Positions 33,521 to 41,706 of a stretch of DNA of 64,000 nt are shown here, piece after piece. A program made the translations under genes and the position numbers. Each line of letters opens with the position of its first letter. Position 1 is the stretch's first letter. The notes under the pieces are model-generated. The model made no database searches and was not told the origin of the DNA. It worked only from the letters and a program-made list of their open reading frames with translations. Origin of the DNA: Microbacterium jejuense (GTDB lineage: Bacteria; Actinomycetota; Actinomycetes; Actinomycetales; Microbacteriaceae); contig NZ_JAEUAW010000002.1 of assembly GCF_019511665.1 (NCBI RefSeq), positions 350,450 to 414,449 of the forward strand. The letters are read 5' to 3'.

Positions 33521-34105
33521 ATGACGATGACGCAGAACCCCGCCCCACGCCCCGCCTCAGCCCGTGAGCGTCTGCTCGACGCGGCGACCACGCTCTTCTA
33601 CAACGAGGGCATCCACTCGGTCGGCGTCGACCGCATCATCGAAGAGGCCGGCGTTACGCGCGCCACGATGTACAAGCAGTTCGCCGGCAAAGAAGGCCTC
33701 GTGCTCGCCTATCTCGAGGGCGAGGACCAGGGACTGCGCGGGCTGTTCGCACAGGCGGCTCAGGCGTCGGACGACCCCGCCGTGCTGCTCGACCTCGTGA
33801 TCGGCGGCATCGAAGCCGACATCCGCGACCGCCACACGCGCGGCTGCCCCTTCATCAACGCTGCCGCCGAGTACCCCGACGAAGGTCCCGTGCGCGAGCT
33901 CATCGCCGACCACCGCGAGTGGTTCCGCGAGACGCTGCGGCAGCTGGCCGAGGGAGCGGGGCTGCGCGACCCCGACGGCGTGGCGGCATCCCTCGTCCTC
34001 CTCCGCGATGCGGCGCTCGTCGGCGGCTACCTCGACGGGCAGGACCGCGTCGGCCCCGCCTTCGCCCGCACCGCCCGCGACCTCATCGCCGCGCACCGGG
34101 CCTGA
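33521..34105 (+). CDS. TetR family transcriptional repressor
   Basis: 194 aa from ATG 33521; ATG 33500 is an alternative in the same frame (GGAGAGG lies between them). N-terminal HTH: RERLLDAATTLFYNEGIHS, VDRIIEEAGVTRATMYKQF and GKEGLVLAYLEG, a standard TetR DNA-binding domain. The C-terminal ligand domain includes HTRGCPFINAAAEYPDEGP, a pattern seen in TetR proteins sensing electrophiles or quinones, with a cysteine in a reactive-looking context. It is divergent from an alpha/beta hydrolase and likely represses it. Confidence 0.9.
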   Translation: MTMTQNPAPRPASARERLLDAATTLFYNEGIHSVGVDRIIEEAGVTRATMYKQFAGKEGLVLAYLEGEDQGLRGLFAQAAQASDDPAVLLDLVIGGIEADIRDRHTRGCPFINAAAEYPDEGPVRELIADHREWFRETLRQLAEGAGLRDPDGVAASLVLLRDAALVGGYLDGQDRVGPAFARTARDLIAAHRA

Positions 34106-34110
34106 ACGCC

Positions 34111-34145
34111 GAAGAGGCCGGACCCTCGGGGGTTCCGGCCTCTTC
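34111..34145. terminator. Hairpin terminator after TetR gene
   Basis: Arms GAAGAGGCCGGA (34111-34122) and TCCGGCCTCTTC (34134-34145), starting 5 nt after the TetR stop codon. Confidence 0.8.
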
Positions 34146-34176
34146 GTGCAGGCGGCTGTCGCCGCAGACAGCGGAG

Positions 34177-34213
34177 GGAGAGTGGATGCCGGTGGCCCCG
34201 GCATCCACTCTCC
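34177..34213. terminator. Hairpin terminator of the beta-helix gene
   Basis: Perfect 16-bp arms (34177-34192, 34198-34213) with a 5-nt loop, 6 nt from the stop of the minus-strand beta-helix gene. Its arms contain GGATGCCG/CGGCATCC. Confidence 0.8.
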
Positions 34214-34219
34214 ACAGGC

Positions 34220-36199
34220 TCAGCGACGGGCGCCGGCCGTCCAGGCGGGTGCGCCGTACTGGAACGCGCCCAGGCTCGGCACCGCGTCGGTCGAGCCGTC
34301 GGTGTACGGCGGCAGCGGCGTCGCGACACCGCGCGCGGGCGAACCGGCCTGCAGACGGTAGTCGTGGTTCGCCGGGTCGACGAACAGCGGGTCGCCCTCG
34401 GTGAGGTTGTTGGACAGGACCAGTCCGCCGTCGGTGGCTCCGGCGAGCCCTCGGATCGGGCCGATGTTGTTCATCACGACGCTGCCCGTCGACTGGCCGG
34501 GTCCCTTGACGTAGAACAGCGTCATGCCTCCGGTGTTGTTGTAGACGAGGTTGTCGTGGCTGCCCGAGCCGAGGCCGTTGAGCTCCACCGTGCCCTCGGG
34601 GTTGCCCCAGCCGACGTTGTTGTGGATGCGCAGGTCGCTCTGACCGTTGTCGGCGTAGATGCCCGACATGCCGAACGGGTACACGCCGCCCGGGCGGGCG
34701 TTGGGGTCGTGCAGCACGTTGTGGTCGATCTGCGTCCCCTCCATGCGCGACGAGCAGCAGGTGTAGATCGCCGCGGTGTCGACGCTGAGGCTCGCGTAGC
34801 CCGAGATGTCGTTGTACGCGATGCGATCGGGTCCGGGGACGGTGCCCTGGACGCCGTTCCACTGCAGGTTGACGCCGCTGCGGCCCACGCGGGCCATCGT
34901 GTTGTACATGACCGTCTGGCTGTGGCCCTGCACGGCGACGGGCGCCGCATACGTGCCGGCGTAGTCGACATCCGTGATGACGTTGTCGATGGCGGTGTTG
35001 CCCCAGCCGCGCAGCGCGATGCCGTTGCCCGCGCTGTACTGGATGGTGCTGTTCTTCACGGTGTTGCCGGTGCCGTTGATCACGATGCCGGTGTCGCCGA
35101 CGCCGCGCGTGACGTTCTCGCCGCAGTTGGTGGCGCCGCGCGTGACGTCCCAGTAGTGGCTGAGGTACTTCGCATCGATGCCGTCGAGCACGACCCCCGT
35201 GCTGGAGGTGCCGGTCTGCACCGACGACGCGAACAGACCGAGGCCTTCGAGATGGATGCCGGAGGCCGAGCTCAGATCGAACGCCAGCTGCCGCTTCTTC
35301 GCCTCGATGAAGTGGCTGTTGGGGTTGTCGTCGCTGTAGAGGTAGAGGCGCTTGGCGGCCGCGTCGTAGTAGTGCGCGCCGTCGTAGCCGAGCTCGCCGA
35401 TCTTGCCCGACAGGCGGTACCACGTGTCGGTCGGGACGACCTTGTGGACGCACAGCGGCGCCGTCTGCAGCGTGATCGATCCGACGTCCGAGCTCGCGAC
35501 GGCGCCGGTGGTGGTGATGTACCAGTAGGCGGTGAGGGCGCGGGCGCCGTTCCAGTAGCCGGCGGGGCGCGTCATCTGCGGGTCGACGATGGTGGCGTTC
35601 GCCGAGCCCGCGGCGGCACGGCGGATGTCGGGGTCGAGCAGATCGGTGCCGGGGTACGGGTACGAGGCCTCGATCGACATCGTGCCGTCGATGAACACCT
35701 GCTCCTCACCGCCCTTGGCGCCGAGGTCGACGGGCACGCTGTAGATCTTGCGGTCGGCGACGGCGGCGCTGAACAGCGAGTCGGCTGCGTACGGGTCGGC
35801 CGCCGTGATGGCGGCGAGGTCCTTCGGCAGCACGGGGGTGAAGCCGGTGAGCCGCTCGGTGCCGTTGACGACGACGTCCGCGCCGGGGGCGGCGCGGAAG
35901 GTGATCGGACGGTCGGCCGTGCCCGACGCCGTGACCGTGACCGTCTCGCGGTACGTGCCCGCGCCGATCTCGCACGTGTCGCCGGCGCCGACGACGTCGG
36001 CGCACTCCTGGATGGTGCGGAAGGCCGAGGCCGGCGAGGTGCCGTCCCCTCCTCCGCCGGCGGTCGCCGACACGTAGAGCGTGCGGGGTGCATCGGTCGG
36101 TGCGGCCGCCGCAGCACCTGCTGCCGCCAGCGCGGCCGCGAGCCCGAGGGCCGTTCCTGCCATGATCTTCCGCCGTGGGGACGGGTTCGTACGAAGCAT
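34220..36199 (-). CDS. Secreted right-handed beta-helix protein
   Basis: 659 aa. Sec signal at residues 1-33 (AALAAAGAAAAAP). A DUF1565-like start (TLYVSATAGGGGDGTSPASA, FRTIQECADVVGAGDT) leads into beta-helix coils with repeated short strands and Asn ladders (GTGNTVKNSTIQYS, GNTAIDNVITDV, DNLVYNNTGG). Families with this layout include polysaccharide lyases and glycosidases of pectate-lyase shape. I see no motif that fixes the substrate. The C-terminus ends with a PSLGAFQYGAP segment common in such proteins. An operator-like palindrome lies upstream, so it is probably induced by a sugar. Confidence 0.8.
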   Translation of the reverse strand: MLRTNPSPRRKIMAGTALGLAAALAAAGAAAAAPTDAPRTLYVSATAGGGGDGTSPASAFRTIQECADVVGAGDTCEIGAGTYRETVTVTASGTADRPITFRAAPGADVVVNGTERLTGFTPVLPKDLAAITAADPYAADSLFSAAVADRKIYSVPVDLGAKGGEEQVFIDGTMSIEASYPYPGTDLLDPDIRRAAAGSANATIVDPQMTRPAGYWNGARALTAYWYITTTGAVASSDVGSITLQTAPLCVHKVVPTDTWYRLSGKIGELGYDGAHYYDAAAKRLYLYSDDNPNSHFIEAKKRQLAFDLSSASGIHLEGLGLFASSVQTGTSSTGVVLDGIDAKYLSHYWDVTRGATNCGENVTRGVGDTGIVINGTGNTVKNSTIQYSAGNGIALRGWGNTAIDNVITDVDYAGTYAAPVAVQGHSQTVMYNTMARVGRSGVNLQWNGVQGTVPGPDRIAYNDISGYASLSVDTAAIYTCCSSRMEGTQIDHNVLHDPNARPGGVYPFGMSGIYADNGQSDLRIHNNVGWGNPEGTVELNGLGSGSHDNLVYNNTGGMTLFYVKGPGQSTGSVVMNNIGPIRGLAGATDGGLVLSNNLTEGDPLFVDPANHDYRLQAGSPARGVATPLPPYTDGSTDAVPSLGAFQYGAPAWTAGARR

Positions 36200-36224
36200 C
36201 TTCGCTCCTATCGATGGTGAGTAA

Positions 36225-36239
36225 TCGATAATCTATCGA
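36225..36239. promoter_or_regulatory. TCGATA-N3-TATCGA operator-like palindrome
   Basis: TCGATAATCTATCGA with perfect 6-bp arms, 26 nt upstream of the beta-helix gene start; another ATCGAT lies at 36210-36215. It is AT-rich compared with the surroundings and suits a LacI- or GntR-type repressor, but the regulator is not identified. Confidence 0.5.
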
Positions 36240-36462
36240 CGCGAAGCAGCGGTTGTCCACGGTCTCGGCCGGGCTCATTGGCCACTTTCGTCACTCTGAT
36301 CACGAGACACGCGGTCGTAAACGGCAGAAATCCGCAGAAATACGCGGAACTGTCGCCCGTGTCGGGTACATTCGGGACCGGTCGATCCGACCAGCCGGGG
36401 GGCGAAGCCGTCCGGACCGAGCAATGACAGGACGGCAGTCGTCGTCTTTGGAGGACAACCAC

Positions 36463-36750
36463 ATGGCCGACAAGACCATCACCAAGACCGAGCTCGTCGC
36501 GAGCATCGCGAGCGCGACCGGCCAGAGCCAGTCCGCCGTCTCGGGCGTGCTCGACTCCCTCTTCTCGACCGTGTCCGACGCTGTCGCGGCCGGCAACAAG
36601 GTCTCGATCCCGGGCTGGCTCGCGTTCGAGCAGGTCGCCACGTCGGCGCGCACGGGCCGCAACCCGCAGACCGGCGAAGAGATCAAGATCCCCGCCGGCA
36701 AGCGCGTCAAGGTCACCGCGGGCTCGAAGCTCAAGGCTGCCGTCAAGTAA
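36463..36750 (+). CDS. hup: HU-family DNA-binding protein
   Basis: 95 aa from ATG 36463 with GGAGG 7 nt upstream. DKTITKTELVASIASATGQS, then KVSIPGWLAFEQVATSARTG and RNPQTGEEIKIPAGKRVKV are the HU helices, beta-arm start and the conserved arm; it lacks the long Lys/Ala tail of mycobacterial HupB. A nucleoid protein that bends and compacts DNA. A TACATT -10-like box lies at 36367-36372, giving a leader of about 85 nt. Followed by a very strong terminator. Confidence 0.95.
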   Translation: MADKTITKTELVASIASATGQSQSAVSGVLDSLFSTVSDAVAAGNKVSIPGWLAFEQVATSARTGRNPQTGEEIKIPAGKRVKVTAGSKLKAAVK

Positions 36751-36765
36751 TCCCGACGCAGACCT

Positions 36766-36806
36766 CGAGAGAGGGGATGCCGCGACCCGCGGCATCCCCT
36801 CTCTCG
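36766..36806 (+). terminator. Perfect 19-bp hairpin terminator of the HU gene
   Basis: Arms 36766-36784 and 36788-36806 with loop ACC, 16 nt after the stop codon; perfect complementarity over 19 bp, including GGATGCCGCG / CGCGGCATCC. Confidence 0.92.
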
Positions 36807-36817
36807 CTGTGTGGGCA

Positions 36818-36931
36818 CCGCTCGTTGAGCGAGCGAGATACGAGCGAGACGAAACCCCTCTCACGCACGGGTGACCTCGCGCCGGACCGCGTTTCGTCTT
36901 CGCTCCTTCGTCGCTCCGCTCAACCAGCGGG
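36818..36931. repeat. Palindromic GTTGAGCG-type intergenic element
   Basis: Outer arms CCGCTCGTTGAGCG (36819-36832) and CGCTCAACCAGCGG (36917-36930); inner arms GACGAAAC and GTTTCGTC. The core GCCGGACCGCGTTTCGTCTT is nearly the same as in the copy at 20958. It fills the gap between the HU terminator and the next promoter. Confidence 0.8.
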
Positions 36932-36963
36932 GGGCAGGGACCGGGCTGCCAGGGACGGCGACG

Positions 36964-36969
36964 TAGGCT
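36964..36969 (+). promoter_or_regulatory. TAGGCT -10 box, leaderless CopD-CtaG promoter
   Basis: TAGGCT with 7 nt to the GTG at 36977 (5 nt to GTG 36975), the same leaderless arrangement as other genes here. Confidence 0.5.
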
Positions 36970-36976
36970 TGACCGT

Positions 36977-38956
36977 GTGAACCCCCGCGCTCTGCGGGCC
37001 GCCGGGCCCGCGCTCCTCGTCGTGACCGCGCTCGCGGCGATGGTGTGGGCGCTCGCCTTCGGCGGGGGCGCGGCCGCGCTCGCGCTCGGCGACCCCGGGC
37101 CGTTCGTCCGGTGGGCGCTGCCCACCGTCACGCTCCTGGTCAACCTGTCGGCGGCGGGCATGGTGGGCGTCCTCGTGACGGCCCTGTTCACGCTTCGGGC
37201 GGGTGAGCGCGAGTTCGACGTCGCGCTGGACGTCGCCTCGATCTCGGCGGCGGTGTTCACCCTCGCGGCCGCGGCCACCGGCATCCTCACCTTCATCGAC
37301 GCCTTCAACCCGGTCGTGAGCCTCGGTCCCGAGTTCGGCGCGCAGCTCGGCCGGTACATCGTCGAGACCGAGCTCGGGCGGACGTGGCTCATCACGACGA
37401 TCGCCGGCGCCGCGCTGACGGTGCTGACCTTCGCCGTCCGGTCATGGACGGCCACGTTCTTCGTCGCGCTGCTGGCCGCGGCATCCCTCGTCCCCATGGG
37501 CACGCAGGGGCACTCGGGTGAAGAGGCCTTCCACCACGAGGCCATGACGGCGCTGATCCTGCACATGATCGGCGCCGCCGTGTGGCTCGGCGGACTGCTC
37601 CTCATCGTCATCGTGAGGCCGCTGCAGACGCGCGAGCGCAGCGCCGACACGGTGGGCCGCTACTCCAGCATCGCGATCGCCGCGTTCGCCGTCGTCGCGG
37701 TCTCGGGCGTCGTGCGCGCCGCGATCGGCCTGCAGACCTGGTCGGCGCTCATCTCGCCGTACGGCGCGATCCTGGCGGTCAAGGTCGTGACGCTCATCGC
37801 GCTCGGCCTCTTCGGCGCCTGGTACCGCACGCGCCTCATCGGCAGGATGCGGACGGGGGATGCCGCCACCCGGTCGTTCTGGACCCTCATCGTCTTCGAG
37901 ATCGTTCTGATGGGAATCGCGAGCGGCGCGGCGACGGCGCTCGCACGCACGCCCCCGCCGGTGGCCCCGCTGATCCCGGCGGCGCCGACACCCGCCGAGC
38001 GCCTCACCGACGCGCCGCTGCCGGCCGAGCTGACGATCGACCGCTGGTTCACGGCGTGGAACATCGACCTGCTGTGGGCCGTCGTCGCGGGCTTCGCGGT
38101 CTTCTTCTACCTCGTCGGCGTGTGGCGTCTGCGCCGCCGCGGGGACGCGTGGCCGGTCTACCGCACGATCATGTGGGTGCTCGGCTGGCTGCTGCTGGTG
38201 TGGGTCACCGGCGGCGTCATCAACGTCTATCAGGACTACCTGTTCAGCATGCACATGGTCGGGCACATGCTGCTGACCATGGCGATCCCGCTGCTGCTGG
38301 TTCCCGGCGCGCCCATCACGCTGGCCGCGCGCGCGATCCACAAGCGCGACGACGGCACGCGCGGCGGCCGGGAGTGGATCCTGTGGGCCGTGCACTCGCC
38401 GGTCGCCCGCATCCTCACGAACCCGTTCGTGGCGGCGGGGATCTTCATCGGCTCACTGTGGGTGTTCTACTTCACCGACCTGTTCCGGTGGTCGCTGTAC
38501 GACCACCTCGGCCACGAGTGGATGGTCGCGCACTTCCTCATCACGGGCTACCTGTTCGTCATGACGCTCATCGGCATCGACCCGGTGCCGTTCCGGCTGC
38601 CCTACCCGGGCCGGCTGCTGCTGCTCATCGGCGTCATGGCGATGCACGCGTTCTTCGGCATCGCCATGATGATGCAGGAGGGCCTCATGGTGGCCGAGTG
38701 GTTCGGCTCGATGGGCCGCACGTGGGGCGCGACGCCGATGGAGGACCAGTACACCGGCGGCGGTGTCGCGTGGTCCATCGGCGAGATCCCGACGCTGATC
38801 CTGGCGATCACGGTCGCGATCCAGTGGAGCCGCAGCGACGACCGCGAGACCAAGCGCCGCGACCGGCACGCCGACCGCACCGGCGACGCCGAGCTCGAGG
38901 CCTACAACGCGCACCTGGCGGAGCTCGCCGCACGCGACGCCCGCACCGGCGGCTGA
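36977..38956 (+). CDS. CopD-CtaG fusion: copper uptake / cytochrome oxidase assembly membrane protein
   Basis: 659 aa with about 15 membrane segments. The N-terminal half (to about residue 330) is a CopD domain with Met/His-rich segments (LVPMGTQGHSGEEAFHHEAM, LHMIGAAVWLGGLLLIVIV). The second half is a caa3-type CtaG domain with paired His motifs: QDYLFSMHMVGHMLLTMAIP, DHLGHEWMVAHFLITGYLF, MAMHAFFGIAMMM. The fusion is usual in actinobacteria and is thought to move copper toward cytochrome c oxidase. The C-terminal tail is charged. No other copper gene is nearby. Confidence 0.92.
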   Translation: MNPRALRAAGPALLVVTALAAMVWALAFGGGAAALALGDPGPFVRWALPTVTLLVNLSAAGMVGVLVTALFTLRAGEREFDVALDVASISAAVFTLAAAATGILTFIDAFNPVVSLGPEFGAQLGRYIVETELGRTWLITTIAGAALTVLTFAVRSWTATFFVALLAAASLVPMGTQGHSGEEAFHHEAMTALILHMIGAAVWLGGLLLIVIVRPLQTRERSADTVGRYSSIAIAAFAVVAVSGVVRAAIGLQTWSALISPYGAILAVKVVTLIALGLFGAWYRTRLIGRMRTGDAATRSFWTLIVFEIVLMGIASGAATALARTPPPVAPLIPAAPTPAERLTDAPLPAELTIDRWFTAWNIDLLWAVVAGFAVFFYLVGVWRLRRRGDAWPVYRTIMWVLGWLLLVWVTGGVINVYQDYLFSMHMVGHMLLTMAIPLLLVPGAPITLAARAIHKRDDGTRGGREWILWAVHSPVARILTNPFVAAGIFIGSLWVFYFTDLFRWSLYDHLGHEWMVAHFLITGYLFVMTLIGIDPVPFRLPYPGRLLLLIGVMAMHAFFGIAMMMQEGLMVAEWFGSMGRTWGATPMEDQYTGGGVAWSIGEIPTLILAITVAIQWSRSDDRETKRRDRHADRTGDAELEAYNAHLAELAARDARTGG

Positions 38957-38957
38957 C

Positions 38958-40163
38958 CTACTGCGTGTCCGGGCCCGTCACGACGATCGACGCCGACCCG
39001 TCGGGCTGCACGGTGATCGTGCCCTTGACGATGAACGGCACGTCCTCGCTCAGCGGGCGCACGCGGCCGTCGAAGATCGACCGGATGTCGACGTCGAGGT
39101 GCGCCACGGCCTCGGCCGGCAGGATGCGCCAGCCGGCGCCGTCGGGCTCGACGGCCACCTCGGGCTGCTTCACGATCGACCAGGTGGGCATGTCGTCGAT
39201 GCGGTCCTGCACGAAGTAGCCGAACGGGCACGCGGTGGGCTGCAGCACCTGCTGCGTGGCGCACTGGGTCAGGAACTCCTCGACCTTGCCCTGGACGACG
39301 TCGACGAACTGCTGCGTGGCGTGCGCCTCGACCTCGACGGGGATGGCGTGGAACGGGCTGTCCGACAGCACCGCGACGCCCGGCGTCGACGAGATCGCCG
39401 TGTCGACCGACACCGAGTACAGTCCGGGCGAGAACACCAGCAGCGACACGGGGGCGAGGGGGTCGGCATCCATCCCGTCCGGCGAGACCTGACGCTTGTC
39501 GACCTGGAAGCCGTTGACGTCGAAGCTCATCGACCCGGTCACCGTGAGGTTCATGACCGCCAGCGGGCTCTTCGCGAACCGCCAGGTGGGCGCAGGGCCG
39601 ATCGAGCCGTCGCGCTCGACGCTGAACGTCGTGGTGCCGTCGTGGCCGCGCGCGGTGTACGCGATCGTGACACGGGTGATGTCGCCGTCGGTCTCTTCGG
39701 ACATGACGCGCACGTCGTCGATCGCGGCCAGGGCGGCGCTGCGCAGCAGCGCGTCGGACGCGGTCGGAGGCAGCCCCGCGTCCTCGAGCTCGGACGACTT
39801 CACCACCACGCCCGGCATCGCCAGGGCGTCGGAGGCACGGCCGTCGGCGAGCAGCCCGACGTAGCGCTCGACGAACGCCGACGGACTGTAGAACTCGCGC
39901 TCGATCACCCCCCACGCGGCGAACACCGCGGCCACGAGCACCGCGCCGACGACCCCGAGGAGCGTGAGGTCGAGGGCGAGGCTGCGGCGCCGCCGACGCT
40001 TGGCGGGCGGCTGCACGAGCTGCGGCGCGGCCTGCGCCGGGAGCGGCGTGTGCTGCGTCGAGGGCGGTGCGTCCTGCGTCGGGGCCGGCGCCGCGCCAGG
40101 GGTCGCGTCGGAGCCCGGGGCGCCCGCACCGCCGGATGCCGCGTCCATGTCCGCCCGATCCAC
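38958..40163 (-). CDS. Membrane-anchored protein with Pro-rich N-terminus, unknown function
   Basis: 401 aa, GTG start 6 nt after a TAGACT box. Residues 1-55 are Pro/Ala/Thr-rich and probably cytosolic (PAPTQDAPPSTQHTPLPAQA); KRRRRRSLAL precedes one membrane segment (LTLLGVVGAVLVAAVFAAWG). The exported part has an NTF2-like start (SAFVERYVGLLADGRASDAL) and beta-rich repeats of about 100 residues (VTIAYTARGHDGTTTFSVER, VSVDTAISSTPGVAVL). Two Cys (QCATQQVLQPTACPFGYF) may form a disulfide. I do not recognise a named family. Ends 2 nt from the CopD-CtaG stop on the other strand. Confidence 0.75.
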   Translation of the reverse strand: MDRADMDAASGGAGAPGSDATPGAAPAPTQDAPPSTQHTPLPAQAAPQLVQPPAKRRRRRSLALDLTLLGVVGAVLVAAVFAAWGVIEREFYSPSAFVERYVGLLADGRASDALAMPGVVVKSSELEDAGLPPTASDALLRSAALAAIDDVRVMSEETDGDITRVTIAYTARGHDGTTTFSVERDGSIGPAPTWRFAKSPLAVMNLTVTGSMSFDVNGFQVDKRQVSPDGMDADPLAPVSLLVFSPGLYSVSVDTAISSTPGVAVLSDSPFHAIPVEVEAHATQQFVDVVQGKVEEFLTQCATQQVLQPTACPFGYFVQDRIDDMPTWSIVKQPEVAVEPDGAGWRILPAEAVAHLDVDIRSIFDGRVRPLSEDVPFIVKGTITVQPDGSASIVVTGPDTQ

Positions 40164-40169
40164 CCGACC

Positions 40170-40175
40170 AGTCTA
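40170..40175 (-). promoter_or_regulatory. TAGACT -10 box on the minus strand, leaderless
   Basis: TAGACT (read on the minus strand) with 6 nt to the GTG at 40163, supporting that start over the ATG at 40148. Confidence 0.55.
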
Positions 40176-40232
40176 GAAACCCCAGGCCGGGAGGCCACTG
40201 TGTGTCGCGCTGCGTCCGAGCGCAGGCGGGGG

Positions 40233-40269
40233 TGGGGGCACGGCACGGGCATCACGCACCGCGCCCCCA
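40233..40269. terminator. Probable terminator of the sugar unit
   Basis: TGGGGGC / GCCCCCA ends pair with an inner CGG/CCG step and one mismatch, about 10 nt after the stop of the minus-strand DUF4874/DUF4832 gene. Confidence 0.5.
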
Positions 40270-40276
40270 CGTCGGG

Positions 40277-41695
40277 CTAGGGACGGACCGTCGTGCGGCC
40301 GAGAGTGAGCCAGCCGTCGACGACGCTGTCCTGGTCGGCGTTGGCGAAGCGCACCGGCTGTCCCGAGGCGAGGGGATTGGTTCCCTGCACGAGCACGGTG
40401 TACCGGCCCGGCTTGACCGATGTCGTGTCGAGCTGCGCCGTGAAGCGCTGCTCGGCGCCCACCGCGATCGTGTCGAGAGTCCCGTCGGTCGTCCACTGCT
40501 GCACGATGCGGCCGCGCTGGTCGGCGAGCGCCACCGCGATCGGCCAGTCGTAGTAGAACGGCGCGACACCGACGTTCTCCACCGCGAGGCCGACGTCGAG
40601 CAGGTCGCTGTGCGGCTGCTGCGCGCTGATGCGTGCCTCGGTCACGCGGAGCGAGTATCCCAGCGAACGTGCGCCGGCGAGCGCACGGTCGCGGTCGGCG
40701 CCGGTGTAGCCGGTGGCGAAGGCGTAGTGGTTGATGAGCCAGCTGGCGTGCGTGACCGCCACGCTGCCGTCGAAGTCGTTGTCACCGCCCTCCTGGATCA
40801 CGGGGCACCCGTCGGCGCTGAAGATGCAGGACTGCAGCTCGGGTCGCAGCTCGCCGCCGATCGAGTTCGTCTGCCACTTGTCCTGGGCCCCGGCCGCGAG
40901 GAGCTGGTCCATGAAGTACCAGCCGTACGGGCTCGGCTTGGTGGTGAGGGCGAAAGAGTCGTCGTGGTAGCCCACGTCGAGGCCCGCATTGGCGCTGCTG
41001 GCGTATCGCACCTCGATGTCGGTCTCGTCGAAGGCGTCGAGGAAGTCCTCGAGCACGCGCGCCTGGTTCTCGGCGGTGGGCATGCGGTCGGGCAGGCCGT
41101 CGCCGTTGTACGGCCACGTGTGCCACTCTCCCCAGAACCCGATCAGACCCGCCTGGACGAACCCGAGCCGTGGATCGCCGTCATAGCGGTCGCCGAGGGC
41201 GGCGACGAACTGGTCGAGCGCGGCCAGGAGCGCGGGATCGTCGTAGTCGGGGATGACGCTCGTCGTGTTGCCGAACTCGGTGTAGGCGTACGTCTCGAGC
41301 CCGCCGTCGAGCAGGAACTGCGGGATGCCGCTCTCACGCTGCGGATAGTCCAGGTAGAACCTCAGCGTCGTCTGGTGACCGCGCGCGGCCACGGCGTCGA
41401 GTGTCGTGTCGACGGCAGTCCAGTCGAAGGTGCCCGGGCCGGTCATCACCGCGTCCAGCGGGAAGTACGACCACTCCATCGAGTGCGGGAAGTCCGGGTA
41501 GTCCCCGGCGAAGGGGATGAATCCCTTGAGCGGATTGCTGTCGGGCTCTGCCCCCGCCGCCAGGCTGCGCCATCCGTCGTGATCCGCGGGAGGAGCGGCG
41601 GTCGCGGTGGATGCGGTGCTCGCGATCGTGGCGACCAGGGCGAGGGCGAGCGCGGCCGAGGCGAAGGTGGAGGTTCGACGTGACGTCGTTGTCAT
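40277..41695 (-). CDS. Secreted DUF4874/DUF4832 protein, candidate glycosidase (copy 1)
   Basis: 472 aa. Sec signal 1-34 (STASTATAAPP) without lipobox. DUF4874-like N-terminal half: NPLKGFIPFAGDYPDFPHSM, GHQTTLRFYLDYP; centre GFVQAGLIGFWGEWHTWPYN with an invariant-looking Glu190; then DUF4832-like C-terminal half with THASWLINHYAF and a beta-sandwich ending in GRYTVLVQGTNPLASG. The alternating strand/helix pattern with an acidic residue after a strand is consistent with a TIM-barrel hydrolase, but no activity is established for these families as far as I know. Last gene of an ABC importer/alpha-galactosidase unit, so probably acts outside the cell on the same glycan. Confidence 0.82.
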   Translation of the reverse strand: MTTTSRRTSTFASAALALALVATIASTASTATAAPPADHDGWRSLAAGAEPDSNPLKGFIPFAGDYPDFPHSMEWSYFPLDAVMTGPGTFDWTAVDTTLDAVAARGHQTTLRFYLDYPQRESGIPQFLLDGGLETYAYTEFGNTTSVIPDYDDPALLAALDQFVAALGDRYDGDPRLGFVQAGLIGFWGEWHTWPYNGDGLPDRMPTAENQARVLEDFLDAFDETDIEVRYASSANAGLDVGYHDDSFALTTKPSPYGWYFMDQLLAAGAQDKWQTNSIGGELRPELQSCIFSADGCPVIQEGGDNDFDGSVAVTHASWLINHYAFATGYTGADRDRALAGARSLGYSLRVTEARISAQQPHSDLLDVGLAVENVGVAPFYYDWPIAVALADQRGRIVQQWTTDGTLDTIAVGAEQRFTAQLDTTSVKPGRYTVLVQGTNPLASGQPVRFANADQDSVVDGWLTLGRTTVRP

Positions 41696-41706
41696 GCTCT
41701 TTCCAT

